Positions 19,018 to 28,332 are shown, numbered from the stretch's first letter. The stretch is DNA of 64,000 nucleotides from Pontibacter sp. E15-1 (GCF_022601975.1 NZ_JAKVIR010000023.1:40925-104924), one strand, 5' to 3'. Made by a program: numbers and translations. The notes: generated from the letters alone by a model not told the origin.

Positions 19018-19632
19018 CTATAAGTTGGCAAAGTTACTTAATAATCTCATTCCGAACTTGTGGCTTTTTTCAGGATGGAATTGCACACCCATGATGTTGT
19101 TCTTTTCGATTGCCGAGGTAAAGTCAAACCCATAGTGTGTTTTCAGTAATTCGTCTTGGGGCTGATTACAGGCAAAATGGTAGGAGTGCACAAAGTAAAA
19201 TCTGAGCTCCTCCAGCATATCTTTCAAAAGGGCACTCTGTTTTGAATTTGCGACTAGGTTCCACCCCATATGAGGCACTTTAAGGCCGCTATTTGCACCG
19301 TCAAAACTGAACCTTACGCTCTGGCCGTCTATCCAGCCTAATCCTGATTCGTGCCCTTCTTCGCTTCTGTTTCCCAGCAGTTGCATACCTAGGCAAATGC
19401 CCAGCACAGGCACTTTCTGTTCCAGGGCCTTCCAATTTAGCAGCTCTACCATACCTCGCGCTCTGAGCTGTGCCATTCCATTATCAAATGCCCCTACACC
19501 TGGCAACAACAGTTTCTCTGCTCTCTCAATTTCTTGAAGCGAGGAGCTTATCTGTGCTTTTGCCCCTATTTTTTTAAGCATGTTCAGTATTGAGCCCAGA
19601 TTGCCAAGGCCATAGTCTATTATTGTGATCAT
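19018..19632 (-). CDS. HisH-like glutamine amidotransferase (HisH2), copy 1
   Basis: 204-residue class I glutaminase. The triad is visible: nucleophile Cys in LGICLGMQLLG and His/Glu in GVQFHPEKS; the N-terminal GLGNLGSIL and LLPGVGAFDNGM are standard HisH. It releases ammonia from glutamine for its partner. Clustering with a HisF-like and a WbpG-like gene, and with no other his genes, argues for surface-sugar amidination and not histidine synthesis. A gap of about 255 bases separates it from the WbpB-like gene, so it may have its own promoter. Confidence 0.9.
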   Translation of the reverse strand: MITIIDYGLGNLGSILNMLKKIGAKAQISSSLQEIERAEKLLLPGVGAFDNGMAQLRARGMVELLNWKALEQKVPVLGICLGMQLLGNRSEEGHESGLGWIDGQSVRFSFDGANSGLKVPHMGWNLVANSKQSALLKDMLEELRFYFVHSYHFACNQPQDELLKTHYGFDFTSAIEKNNIMGVQFHPEKSHKFGMRLLSNFANL

Positions 19633-19887
19633 AGGTGTGGCGTTTCATGTAAGTATGAAACAAAGATAAGGCAGTTGGTTGATATTACTAATTGGATTAG
19701 ATGGCCATTTATTACAGCTAGCACTCTTTGAAGTAGTGACAGCGAAAGGACTTTTTAAATTGTTTTTTAAGCCCTGAAAATCCTGAAAATATTCCTAAAG
19801 CTGAAATCCTACCACTGAAACATACCCTTTCTGACATCAGGGGAGGCTACTGCCGATTATTCATTCCAATAGACCCGAAAATATAAC

Positions 19888-20910
19888 TTACTCATTTTTT
19901 GTGGCATAAATCCTTTCGATCATTTCCACTACTTTTAATCCTTCCAGAGCATTGGTAGTGATTGTGGATCTGCCTTTAAGCGTGTCTACCACATTTTCGA
20001 AGATGGAGCGGTAGTTAGAGGCAGAGCCTTTGTAGTGGACATAGTCGTTTGCAGGGTTGGAGGGGGGGAGATCTGGCATAGTATAATCCTGAATGTGGCA
20101 GTACTCTACTTCATTCATGTATTGTCCGCCGATTTTCACGCTTCCCTTGGAGCCGAGTATGGTCAAGCTGCTTTCCAGATTGGTGTCCCACACGGCTGAT
20201 GAATAATTGATACTGCCCATACCCCCGTTGATGAAATCAAACGAAACAAACCCGGAGTCTTCGAAGTCTGTGGAGTGCTTGTGGGCAAAGTCATTAAACT
20301 TTGCCTGAATGTTGGTGATGTCGCCAAACAGCCAGTACATGATATCGACGAAATGCGAAAACTGCGTGAACAGGGTCCCGCCGTCCAGCTCCTTGTTTCC
20401 TTTCCAGCTGCCGGGTTTGTAGTAGCGGTCGTCGCGGTTCCAATAGCAATTGATCTGCACCATGTATACATCGCCCAGAATGTTGTTCTCGATCACATCC
20501 TTTATCCAGACAGAGGGCGGGGAGTACCTGTTCTGCATCACGCAGAATATATTCCGGGATACCTGAAGCGCCTTGAAAATAACCGCCTCACAGCCTGCCT
20601 TTGTCAGCCCCATCGGCTTTTCGCAGACCACGTGCATTTTCTTGTTTAAGGCGGCAATTGCCTGGGTGGCATGCAATCCGTTAGGTGTACAGATGTTTAC
20701 AACATCTGGCTGCTCTGCATCCAGTAATGCATCGATAGACGCGTAAAAAGGCACATCATATATTTCTGTGCCTACCTCAGAGGCGGGACGTATGTCGCAG
20801 AGGGCAATAAGCTCTGCCTCCGGATGACGCAGTATCATTTCTGCATGCCTTTTGCCAATATGGCCGCAGCCAACAATGGCAAACTTAACTTTGTTTTCTA
20901 TGTAGGTCAT
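19888..20910 (-). CDS. Gfo/Idh/MocA oxidoreductase, WbpB-like, set B
   Basis: 340 residues. Rossmann motif VGCGHIGKRHAEM, CTPNGLHA, CEKPM with the catalytic Lys, and DGGTLFTQFSHFVDIMYW. It is a clear paralogue of the set A enzyme at 7882-8895, with the same motifs along its full length. Predicted to oxidise C3 of a UDP-sugar (feeding the WbpE-like aminotransferase at 21498-22634). It is the third gene of the minus-strand WbpE-WbpD-WbpB order, the reverse of set A gene order. GC content is higher than in the neighbouring glycosyltransferase block. Confidence 0.86.
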   Translation of the reverse strand: MTYIENKVKFAIVGCGHIGKRHAEMILRHPEAELIALCDIRPASEVGTEIYDVPFYASIDALLDAEQPDVVNICTPNGLHATQAIAALNKKMHVVCEKPMGLTKAGCEAVIFKALQVSRNIFCVMQNRYSPPSVWIKDVIENNILGDVYMVQINCYWNRDDRYYKPGSWKGNKELDGGTLFTQFSHFVDIMYWLFGDITNIQAKFNDFAHKHSTDFEDSGFVSFDFINGGMGSINYSSAVWDTNLESSLTILGSKGSVKIGGQYMNEVEYCHIQDYTMPDLPPSNPANDYVHYKGSASNYRSIFENVVDTLKGRSTITTNALEGLKVVEMIERIYATKNE

Positions 20911-20919
20911 TTGGGGTAA

Positions 20920-21492
20920 TTAGCTTACTCGGATTACATGCTTGTCTTGCAGCCGGTACGTCTGGCCACTTTCAGGGCAGGCGGCATTGCCTTGTGCATC
21001 AAACGAGAGCTTGTGTCCATATTCGCTCATCCAGCCAATTTGTCTGGATGGGTTACCAACTACAAGCGCAAAGGCGGGAACGTCTTTGGTTACCACGGCT
21101 CCAGCTCCAATGAAGGCGTATTCGCCTATGTCATGGCCGCATACCACAGTGGCATTGGCTCCGATGGTAGCCCCTTTGCCTACATGGGTTCGGGCATACT
21201 GGTCGCGTCGGTTAATGGCGCTTCGGGGGTTCGTCACATTCGTAAACACCATGGAAGGCCCCAGAAACACATCATCATCGCAGGTTACCCCGGTGTAAAT
21301 AGAGACGTTGTTCTGTACTTTCACATTGTTTCCTAATACAACCTGTGGCGAGATCACTACATTCTGGCCGATATTGCAATTCTCACCAATTCGGCAGTCT
21401 GGCATGATATGGGAGAAGTGCCAGATTTTACTTCCGGCCCCGATGGTGCAACCCGCGTCTATAATCGCAGTCGCGTGGCTAAAAAATTCCAT
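20920..21492 (-). CDS. Left-handed beta-helix N-acetyltransferase, WbpD-like, set B
   Basis: 190 residues of hexapeptide repeats (IGAGSK, IGENCN, IGQNVV, IGANAT), with the hallmark FIGAGAVVTKDVPAFALVVGNPSRQIGW. The GWMSEYGHKL tail is typical of WbpD/WlbB, which acetylates the 3-amino group of UDP-2-acetamido-3-amino-glucuronate. It lies 9 bases upstream of the WbpB-like gene and 5 bases after the WbpE-like gene. It looks like a fuller WbpD than the set A enzyme. Confidence 0.92.
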   Translation of the reverse strand: MEFFSHATAIIDAGCTIGAGSKIWHFSHIMPDCRIGENCNIGQNVVISPQVVLGNNVKVQNNVSIYTGVTCDDDVFLGPSMVFTNVTNPRSAINRRDQYARTHVGKGATIGANATVVCGHDIGEYAFIGAGAVVTKDVPAFALVVGNPSRQIGWMSEYGHKLSFDAQGNAACPESGQTYRLQDKHVIRVS

Positions 21493-21497
21493 TCTTG

Positions 21498-22634
21498 TTA
21501 TAATCCTTTACTTGTTATGAACTCGACCACAGCGTCTGAAATGTATAGCAACTCCTCTTCCTCTTGCTCTGTATGGATAGGCAATGAGATCACGCGCTCC
21601 GAAAGCATCTCAGAAACCGGGAAATCTCCTTTCGTATACACATAATTACTGTAAGCTTTCTGAAGATGAAGTGGTATAGGATAATATACCATCGATGGGA
21701 TGCCCTTCTGTGCGAGATAGTCCCTTAACTCTTCTCTGTCGAAATCGTGGCAGACCAGGGTATACTGATGAAAAACATGCGTCGAAGAGGGGCTTCGCTC
21801 AGGAATGGAGATGGAGGCGTATTTTTGTAAGGCGTTGTCGTAAAATGCTGCCGATTTGTTTCTTTGCGTATTGTATGCGTCGAGTTGTTTGAGCTTCACA
21901 CGCAGAATGGCTGCCTGAAGTGTGTCTAACCTGGAATTAACCCCAACGATATCATGATGGTACTTTACCCGCTGGCCGTGGTTTGCAATCATCTTGATAC
22001 GAAGGGCAAGTGCCTCGTCCTGGACAAAAATTGCCCCGCCATCGCCGTAACAACCCAAATTTTTTGAGGGGAAGAAAGATGTTGTACCGATCGTGCCCAT
22101 GGTGCCGGCGTGCTTTGTAGTACCGTCACTAAAGGTATAAGTTGCACCAATGGCCTGCGCCGTGTCTTCAATTACATGAACCTGATGCTCTCTCGCGATT
22201 TGCATAATCGGCTCCATGTCAGCACATTGCCCAAAAAGGTGCACAGGCACGATGGCGCGGGTTTTAGGGGTGATTTTGGCTGCCACATGCTCAGGCGAAA
22301 TCATAAAGGTGGTCGGGTCCACATCCACAAAAACAGGGGTGAGACCCAATAATGCTATCACTTCGGCTGTGGCCACATAAGTAAAGCTTGGAACAATGAC
22401 CTCATCACCTTCTTTCAGGCCCAGAGCCATCATGGCGAGTTGCAAGGCATCAGTGCCGTTTGCACAAGGGATAACATGCCTTGATCCAGTATAAGTAGCT
22501 AATTCTGTAGCGAATTCAGCTACAGCAGGGCCATTGATATATGCTGCTGATTGAATGGTATTTTGAATGGCAGCGTCAATTTCTACCTTTACACGGTAGT
22601 ATTGACCCTGTAGGTCAACCATTTGTAGTTTCAT
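21498..22634 (-). CDS. DegT/DnrJ/EryC1 aminotransferase, WbpE-like, set B
   Basis: 378 residues. Starts MKLQMVDLQGQY, typical of WbpE/WlbC. ANGTDALQLAMMALGL, PSFTYVATAE, VHLFGQ, then PLP-lysine Lys191 in SFFPSKNLGCYGDGG and GVNSRLDTLQAAIL. Predicted to make the 3-amino group of UDP-GlcNAc3NA-type sugars with the neighbouring WbpB- and WbpD-like enzymes. It heads the minus-strand operon and is divergent from the Wzz-like gene, with candidate promoters for both in the 147-base gap. Confidence 0.92.
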   Translation of the reverse strand: MKLQMVDLQGQYYRVKVEIDAAIQNTIQSAAYINGPAVAEFATELATYTGSRHVIPCANGTDALQLAMMALGLKEGDEVIVPSFTYVATAEVIALLGLTPVFVDVDPTTFMISPEHVAAKITPKTRAIVPVHLFGQCADMEPIMQIAREHQVHVIEDTAQAIGATYTFSDGTTKHAGTMGTIGTTSFFPSKNLGCYGDGGAIFVQDEALALRIKMIANHGQRVKYHHDIVGVNSRLDTLQAAILRVKLKQLDAYNTQRNKSAAFYDNALQKYASISIPERSPSSTHVFHQYTLVCHDFDREELRDYLAQKGIPSMVYYPIPLHLQKAYSNYVYTKGDFPVSEMLSERVISLPIHTEQEEEELLYISDAVVEFITSKGL

Positions 22635-22694
22635 AGGTGAATGGTGGTGCTGAGGGCATGAGCTGTAATAACATATAGCTCATTTTCAATGGTC

Positions 22695-22702
22695 CAAAAT
22701 TA
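22695..22702 (-). promoter_or_regulatory. Putative -7 box for the minus-strand WbpE-WbpD-WbpB operon
   Basis: Minus-strand reading is TAATTTTG, a full match to TAnnTTTG, about 60 bases before the ATG at 22634. A TTTG lies about 15 bases further upstream, slightly short of the usual spacing. Confidence 0.45.
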
Positions 22703-22727
22703 CACAAAATAATTTCACAAACTGCAG

Positions 22728-22760
22728 TTGTAAACTTATTCAATATTGCTAGTATATTTG
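22728..22760 (+). promoter_or_regulatory. Putative promoter of the Wzz-like gene
   Basis: TTG at 22728-22730 and TATATTTG at 22753-22760 are 22 bases apart, which fits the Bacteroidota -33/-7 arrangement. The ATG at 22782 follows 21 bases later. Confidence 0.55.
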
Positions 22761-22781
22761 TCCGGATACAATTTTAAGTAA

Positions 22782-23681
22782 ATGTTAAAGGAACATCAGC
22801 AGGAAAGAATGCAAAATGAACGCGATGAAGTTGATCTGAGGGTTGTCTTTGACTACATCCAGCGGTTTTTTCAGAGTATTGGCAATAAGATCAGCTATGT
22901 TGCTCGTGCCATTAAATCCCAGCTTATACCCTTTTTAATGATACTATTAATTGGTTTAGGAATTGGATATGCTGATTATTCCTTAGAAAGACCATATTAT
23001 ACCTCGTCTATGACGATGGTCTTGGCGGAAATAAGAAATGAGTTTGTGGAAGACCAACTGAACAAGCTTTCATCGATGGTCGGGGAAGGCAATGTCGAGG
23101 GGCTTGCCGCTAATTTAGATATTTCCGTTGAGGCAGCACGCCAGATCAAGTCCTTAATGTTTTCTAACCTTGACCAGCTAAGAATCGCTGAAGACAGCGT
23201 TTTAACAGGCTCTCCTTTCAAAGTAGAGCTTACCCTCTATGATAAGCAACTGTTTAGTTCGATGGAGCCGGCTATCACAAATTATCTTGAGAACAACCCT
23301 TACTTCTCCAAGCAAAAAAGGATCAAGCAGAAAAAAGTGGAGGACTTGATTTCGAAGTATAAGTCTGAGATTGTTTCTATGGACACGCTCAAGTCTGAAG
23401 TGATTAACCCCCGGGGACCTGTAAACGGATTTGTATATGGCGAGCCAATCGATCCGACGAACCTGTACCGAGAAAGCATTAGTTTATACCAAAAGCAAGT
23501 TGAACTAGAAGCTTCGTTAGAGCAGATTGATAATATTCAGGTTGTCACTGGCTTTTACTCGAGAAATAAGCCTTCGGGGCCCAGATTGTTAATCTATATG
23601 GTATCCAGTGCCGTTGTAGCTTTGTTCATAGGCATGTTTGTAGCCCTATATCTGGAAAATAAGAAGAGAAATCGCGCTTAA
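22782..23681 (+). CDS. Wzz-like chain-length determinant protein
   Basis: 299 residues with the layout of a Wzz/PCP protein: a cytoplasmic N-terminus, a membrane helix near residues 46-62 (LIPFLMILLIGLGIGY), a long periplasmic part with helical, charged stretches (about 150-255), and a second membrane helix near 270-292 followed by a basic tail. Such proteins set polymer length with Wzy. There is no C-terminal kinase domain. A later in-frame ATG (22809) is an alternative start. The gene stands alone on plus between two minus-strand genes and is followed by a strong hairpin. Confidence 0.75.
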   Translation: MLKEHQQERMQNERDEVDLRVVFDYIQRFFQSIGNKISYVARAIKSQLIPFLMILLIGLGIGYADYSLERPYYTSSMTMVLAEIRNEFVEDQLNKLSSMVGEGNVEGLAANLDISVEAARQIKSLMFSNLDQLRIAEDSVLTGSPFKVELTLYDKQLFSSMEPAITNYLENNPYFSKQKRIKQKKVEDLISKYKSEIVSMDTLKSEVINPRGPVNGFVYGEPIDPTNLYRESISLYQKQVELEASLEQIDNIQVVTGFYSRNKPSGPRLLIYMVSSAVVALFIGMFVALYLENKKRNRA

Positions 23682-23686
23682 TTTTT

Positions 23687-23750
23687 TTCACCGGAATGAA
23701 GAAGAGCCGCTGCCTTTTAAAGGGCAGCGGCTCTTCTTCATTCCGGTGAA
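23687..23750. terminator. Perfect 28-bp inverted repeat between convergent genes
   Basis: Arms 23687-23714 and 23723-23750 are exact reverse complements, with an 8-base loop. It lies 6 bases after the Wzz-like stop and 6 bases before the stop of the convergent hydrolase gene, so it probably ends both transcripts. A T-run (23682-23688) is on the 5' side on plus and there is no downstream U-tract, so it is not a standard intrinsic terminator; it might also stabilise mRNA ends. Confidence 0.8.
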
Positions 23751-23756
23751 TAGTAT

Positions 23757-25307
23757 TTACTCTTCCTTCCGCGTTACCCAGCTCAGGTTATATAGGTCCT
23801 TGCGGCGGTCTTTCAGGTTGCGCACGCTACCTGCGGCGTTAAGGTCTTTCAACAAGTCCAGATCTAAGTCCGCTATTAGCGTCATCTCGGTGTTAGGGGT
23901 AGCCTCAGCAATTACGGCGTCATGCGGGAAGGCGAAGTCAGAAGGGGAGAAGACGGCAGACTGGGAATACTGAATGTCCATGTTCTCCACCTTCGGCAGG
24001 TTACCGACACTACCCGTGATGGCCACATAGCACTCGTTCTCGATGGCGCGTGCCTGCGAGCATAGGCGTACCCGAAGGTAGGCGTTTTTGGTATCCGTCC
24101 AGAAAGGCACAAACAGGATTTTCATGTCCATGTCTGACAGCATGCGGGCCAGCTCCGGGAACTCCACGTCGTAGCAGATCAGGATACCGATCTTTCCAAT
24201 GTCTGTGTCAAAAATCTTCAGTTTATGGCCTCCGCGCATACCCCAGTAATGCGACTCGTCGGGCGTAACGTGCAGTTTGTACTGCGCATCGTAGGTGCCG
24301 TCGCGGCGGCAGAGGTAGCTTACGTTGTAAAGCTTGTTGTCGTAATACTCCGGCATGCTGCCAGCGATGATGTTGATGTTATAGGAGAGCGCGAGCTGCA
24401 CCATGCGCTCCCGGATCTCCTCGGTATACTCGGCCATGCTCCGGATCGCCTCTGAGGGAGACTCCTCGTTGGTGAGGGCCATCAGCGGCGCATTGAAGAA
24501 CTCAGGGAACACCACGATGTCCGACTTATACGAGCTTACCGTGTCGACAAAAAACTCCACTTGTTGCATAAAATCCTCCAGATCCTTTACCGCGCGCATC
24601 TGCCATTGCACAATACCGATGCGCACCACCGTCTTGCGGCCACCGATAATTTCCTCCTTCTCCTCATAATACACGTTGATCCACTCCAGGAGTGTGGCGT
24701 ATGAGCGTGATTCCTTGTCGTCGGGCAGGTAGTTTTTCAGAATTTTACGGACGTGGAAACCGTTGCTGAGCTGGAAGGAGAGGACCGGGTCAGACAGTTC
24801 TTTGTTGCGTACCATCTCGATGTACTTGGCCGGCGTCAGCTTGTCGGCATAGTCTTTATACCCAGGTATACGGCCTCCGGCAATGATGCCGCGCAGGTTC
24901 AGGTTCTCACAGATTTCCTTGCGGGCATCGTAGAGGCGGCGGCCCAGGCGCAGGTTGCGGTATTCCGGGTGCACAAACACATCGATGCCATAAAGCGTCT
25001 CGCCATCCGGGTCGTGGGATTTGAAAGTGCCGTTGTCGATGATCTGCTCGTAGGTATGCTTGTCGCCATACTTGTCGTAGCTGATCACCAGGCTCAGGGC
25101 GGCAGCCACCACCGTGCCGTTGTCCTCGATGCATATCTGGCCCTCCGGAAACTTCTTCAGCAGGTTCGAGAACTCTTTGCGTGTCCAGGCGCCGTCTATG
25201 TTACGGTACACCAGGTTCATGATTTCTTGTACTTCTTTGTAGTCTTTCAGCTCCAATTGGCGGAGCAGCAATCTATGTTCAAAACTGGTTTCGATTTTTT
25301 CGCTCAT
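23757..25307 (-). CDS. Bifunctional GNAT acetyltransferase / carbon-nitrogen hydrolase
   Basis: 516 residues from the ATG at 25307; an upstream TTG frame is less likely. Residues 1 to about 205 form a GNAT domain (LRLGRRLYDARKEIC as the acetyl-CoA loop). From about 220 a nitrilase-fold hydrolase follows, with its Glu in VVFPEFFNAPL, Lys in YKLHVTPDE and nucleophile Cys in ILICYDVEFPEL. This fusion is a recognised family, widespread in bacteria; its substrate is not established to my knowledge. Higher GC than the flanking polysaccharide genes suggests it is resident chromosome lying within the locus. Confidence 0.92.
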   Translation of the reverse strand: MSEKIETSFEHRLLLRQLELKDYKEVQEIMNLVYRNIDGAWTRKEFSNLLKKFPEGQICIEDNGTVVAAALSLVISYDKYGDKHTYEQIIDNGTFKSHDPDGETLYGIDVFVHPEYRNLRLGRRLYDARKEICENLNLRGIIAGGRIPGYKDYADKLTPAKYIEMVRNKELSDPVLSFQLSNGFHVRKILKNYLPDDKESRSYATLLEWINVYYEEKEEIIGGRKTVVRIGIVQWQMRAVKDLEDFMQQVEFFVDTVSSYKSDIVVFPEFFNAPLMALTNEESPSEAIRSMAEYTEEIRERMVQLALSYNINIIAGSMPEYYDNKLYNVSYLCRRDGTYDAQYKLHVTPDESHYWGMRGGHKLKIFDTDIGKIGILICYDVEFPELARMLSDMDMKILFVPFWTDTKNAYLRVRLCSQARAIENECYVAITGSVGNLPKVENMDIQYSQSAVFSPSDFAFPHDAVIAEATPNTEMTLIADLDLDLLKDLNAAGSVRNLKDRRKDLYNLSWVTRKEE

Positions 25308-25528
25308 GTGTGGGGTTGTGTAACGGGAATCCAAGGTACTAAAGGTTCTACTTCCTGCAAAAGGTTTTAATGTAGTGCCTTGGGTAGCTTCTAGTTAAGT
25401 TTAAAGGAATGTACTTTTTATAGTTATGTTCAAGGCTATTTTACATTAACATGTTTCATTTGGTTTAAGAAAGCCATAATTTAGCACCTTTAAATTAGAG
25501 GAATTTTATTCTCACATACCTGTCCTAT

Positions 25529-26527
25529 ATGAGTCTGAAAGGGAAGACAGTGCTTGTTACAGGCGCTGACGGTTTTATTGGAAGCCACTTAACGGAAATG
25601 CTTTTAAAGGAAGATTGTACCGTCAAAGCTTTTGTGCTTTACAATTCTTTCAATAGCTGGGGCTGGTTAGACAGCCTCCCGACACATAAAAAAGACAAAC
25701 TGACGATCTTCTCTGGTGATGTAAGAGACCCAAACGGAGTGCGGACGGCTATGCAGGGGGTAGACTATGTTTTCCACCTCGCGGCTTTGATTGCCATCCC
25801 TTATAGCTACCACTCCCCAGACAGCTACGTGGATACTAACATCAAAGGGACGCTGAATGTTTTACAGGCCGCTCGCGATTTAGGCACGGAAAGGGTGCTG
25901 GTCACTTCTACCTCCGAGGTATATGGCACGGCGCAGTTTGTACCTATCACTGAACTGCACCCAAAACAGGGACAGTCTCCTTATTCGGCCACTAAGATTG
26001 GAGCTGATGCGATAGCCGAGTCTTTCTACAGAAGCTTTAACCTGCCTGTGACTATTGTCAGGCCGTTTAATACCTACGGGCCGCGCCAATCGGCAAGGGC
26101 GGTTATACCGACCGTTATCACGCAACTGCTCAAGGGCGTGGAGGAAATCAAACTGGGAGACTTGACACCAACGAGAGACCTGCTTTTTGTGAAAGATACT
26201 GCCAGGGGCTTTATTGAAATAGCAAAGTGCCGCGAGCTGATCGGGCATGAAGTGAACCTGGCCACGCAGTCCGAAATTGCAATTGGGGAACTGGCGCAGG
26301 AACTGATCCGCCAGATAAACCCTAATTCAAAAATAGTAACGGACAATCAGCGGCTGCGCCCTGCAAAAAGTGAAGTATTCCGGTTATTTGGCTCCAATGA
26401 GAAAATAAAACAGTATACTGGCTGGCAGCCAAGTTATTCTTTAAAAGAAGGACTCGCCGAGACAATAGCCTGGTTTAGCGATAAAGAGAATCTGAGCCAG
26501 TACAAAGCTGATATTTATAATATCTGA
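25529..26527 (+). CDS. legB: NAD-dependent 4,6-dehydratase of legionaminic acid synthesis (LegB-like)
   Basis: 332-residue extended short-chain dehydrogenase. NAD-binding GADGFIGSHL, catalytic region TSEVYGTA and YSATKIGAD (Tyr-x3-Lys), and RPFNTYGPRQSARAVIPT. In this gene order (LegB-C-H-I-G-PtmE-F) it should convert GDP- or UDP-GlcNAc to the 4-keto-6-deoxy sugar, the first committed step to legionaminic acid. The presence of a PtmE-like guanylyltransferase in the same operon favours the GDP route known from Campylobacter. It opens an apparent plus-strand operon reaching at least to 34839. Confidence 0.9.
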   Translation: MSLKGKTVLVTGADGFIGSHLTEMLLKEDCTVKAFVLYNSFNSWGWLDSLPTHKKDKLTIFSGDVRDPNGVRTAMQGVDYVFHLAALIAIPYSYHSPDSYVDTNIKGTLNVLQAARDLGTERVLVTSTSEVYGTAQFVPITELHPKQGQSPYSATKIGADAIAESFYRSFNLPVTIVRPFNTYGPRQSARAVIPTVITQLLKGVEEIKLGDLTPTRDLLFVKDTARGFIEIAKCRELIGHEVNLATQSEIAIGELAQELIRQINPNSKIVTDNQRLRPAKSEVFRLFGSNEKIKQYTGWQPSYSLKEGLAETIAWFSDKENLSQYKADIYNI

Positions 26528-26551
26528 TATAAGGCTTTTCATAGACAAACA

Positions 26552-27703
26552 ATGCCTGCTAACTTCGAAAGTGCCATCGCCCATATAAAGTCCCTTTATC
26601 CGGATGAGGAATTCATCCCTTTGCATGAGCCCAAATTTATAGGCAGAGAGAAGGAGTACGTGGCGGACGCCATTGAGTCCACGTTTGTCTCTTCGGTTGG
26701 AGCCTATGTGAACAAGTTTGAAGGCATGATGGCCGATCTGACCGGGGCAAAATTCGCTGTTGCCACCGTGAACGGGACAGCTGCTTTACATATGGCCCTG
26801 CTGGTGGCCGGTGTGAAACAGGGGGAGGAAATCATTTCGCAGGCGCTGACGTTTGTCGCCACAGCCAACGCGATTAGTTATATAGGAGCAATTCCTGTTT
26901 TCGTGGATGTGGATATGGATACGCTGGGGATGTCTGCTGAGAAGCTACAGGACTTTTTGAGTAGCCACTGTGAGCTGCGAAACGGGTTCACCTACAACAA
27001 GGTTTCCGGCAGGCGCGTGGCTGCGTGTGTGCCTATGCACAGCTTTGGGTTTCCCTGCAAGATAGATGAAATTGCCGCCATTTGTGCTGAATGGAACATT
27101 GCCCTTGTGGAGGATGCCGCAGAGTCACTGGGAAGCTATTACAAGGGAAAGCACACGGGGGTATTTGGGCAACTGGGCACTTTCAGTTTCAACGGGAATA
27201 AAACCATAACGTGTGGGGGAGGAGGTGCGATTGTAACAGACGATGAAGATCTCGCCAAGTTGGCCAGGCACCTAACCACGCAAGCGAAAGTGCCACATGC
27301 CTGGGAATTTAACCATGATATGATCGGCTATAACTACCGCATGCCGAACCTGAACGCTGCCATGGCCTGTGCTCAGTTAGAGCAGCTGCCCCGCTTTGTT
27401 GAAAACAAGCGGGAACTGGCAGGCTTATACCGTGATTTCTTTTCTTCGGTTGGTATAGCCTTTCAGACAGAGACGGCTGATGCACAGGCAAACTACTGGT
27501 TGAATGTTCTTTTGATGCAGGACAGAGGCGAAAGGGACGCTTTCCTGGAGGTCACAAACAAAAGCGGCGTGATGACTCGCCCGGCCTGGACGCTCATGCA
27601 CAAACTTCCCATGTTCAGGGATGCGCAGCATGATGGCCTACAGAACAGCCTATGGATAGAGGATCGATTAGTGAATATACCAAGTAGTGTCAGGATAGCA
27701 TGA
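26552..27703 (+). CDS. legC: LegC-family PLP aminotransferase
   Basis: 383 residues, DegT/DnrJ fold. It begins with a distinctive N-terminus (FIPLHEPKFIGREKEYVADAI) typical of LegC, has TVNGTAALHMALLVAGV, CVPMHSFGFPCKID and PLP-lysine Lys217 in TFSFNGNKTITCGGGGA. Predicted to aminate the 4-keto sugar made by LegB. The stop overlaps the next ATG (ATGA), so translation is probably coupled. Confidence 0.92.
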   Translation: MPANFESAIAHIKSLYPDEEFIPLHEPKFIGREKEYVADAIESTFVSSVGAYVNKFEGMMADLTGAKFAVATVNGTAALHMALLVAGVKQGEEIISQALTFVATANAISYIGAIPVFVDVDMDTLGMSAEKLQDFLSSHCELRNGFTYNKVSGRRVAACVPMHSFGFPCKIDEIAAICAEWNIALVEDAAESLGSYYKGKHTGVFGQLGTFSFNGNKTITCGGGGAIVTDDEDLAKLARHLTTQAKVPHAWEFNHDMIGYNYRMPNLNAAMACAQLEQLPRFVENKRELAGLYRDFFSSVGIAFQTETADAQANYWLNVLLMQDRGERDAFLEVTNKSGVMTRPAWTLMHKLPMFRDAQHDGLQNSLWIEDRLVNIPSSVRIA

Positions 27704-28332
27704 TAGAGCAAATAGCGTTAGTCGGATACTCCGGACACGCTTATGTCGTAGCCGAAGCCATAGAACTGTCCGGGCATAAACTTATTGGGTATTTTGAAAG
27801 AGAACAAAGCAGCCTAAATCACTTCAGACTGCCTTATCTTGGCTTTGAGGGGAACTATGAAAATTTAGCAATTGTAATCGCAAACAGCGGTAAGTTTTTT
27901 GTCGGTATCGGAGACAACAGGGTCAGAAGGCGCGTCCTGAATGATTTGCGCGCGGCCGGTTTGCAAACAACCCTCATTGCCCACCCGCGAAGCGAAATCT
28001 CGCCGAGGGCAATTTTAGGAGAAGGGACATTTGTGGCTGTGGGGGCAAAAATCAATACCCTGGCAACCATAGGAGAAGGAGTTATACTAAATACAGGATG
28101 TATTGTTGATCATGAATGCAGCGTTGGTAATTTTGTACACGTTGCCCCAGGGGCAGTGCTCGCCGGAAATGTAGAGGTTGGAAACGAGGCCTTTATAGGT
28201 GCAGGCGCTGTCGTGAAGCAGGGTATAACGATCGGCAGCAATGCCATCATCGGTGCCGGTGCAGTTGTATTGAGAGACGTACCCAATAACCAGATTTGGT
28301 TTGGGAACCCAGCCAGACCATATATAAAATGA
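27700..28332 (+). CDS. NeuD/LegH-like sugar O/N-acetyltransferase
   Basis: 210 residues. N-terminal Rossmann-like PglD_N segment (ALVGYSGHAYVVAEAI, FFVGIGDNRVRR), then hexapeptide repeats with HECSVGNFVHVAPGAV and VIGAGAVVLRDVPNNQIWFGNPARP. In NeuD/PglD/LegH proteins this layout transfers acetyl from acetyl-CoA to the 4-amino group. Here it would make the 2,4-diacetamido-2,4,6-trideoxy sugar. It overlaps both neighbours by 4 bases. Confidence 0.9.
   Translation: MIEQIALVGYSGHAYVVAEAIELSGHKLIGYFEREQSSLNHFRLPYLGFEGNYENLAIVIANSGKFFVGIGDNRVRRRVLNDLRAAGLQTTLIAHPRSEISPRAILGEGTFVAVGAKINTLATIGEGVILNTGCIVDHECSVGNFVHVAPGAVLAGNVEVGNEAFIGAGAVVKQGITIGSNAIIGAGAVVLRDVPNNQIWFGNPARPYIK

Noticed and set aside
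18249..19632. Calling HisF/HisH at this site and at 32189-33669 histidine biosynthesis enzymes
   Set aside because: No other his genes, each beside a WbpG-type gene, and each HisF lacks one of the two catalytic aspartates.
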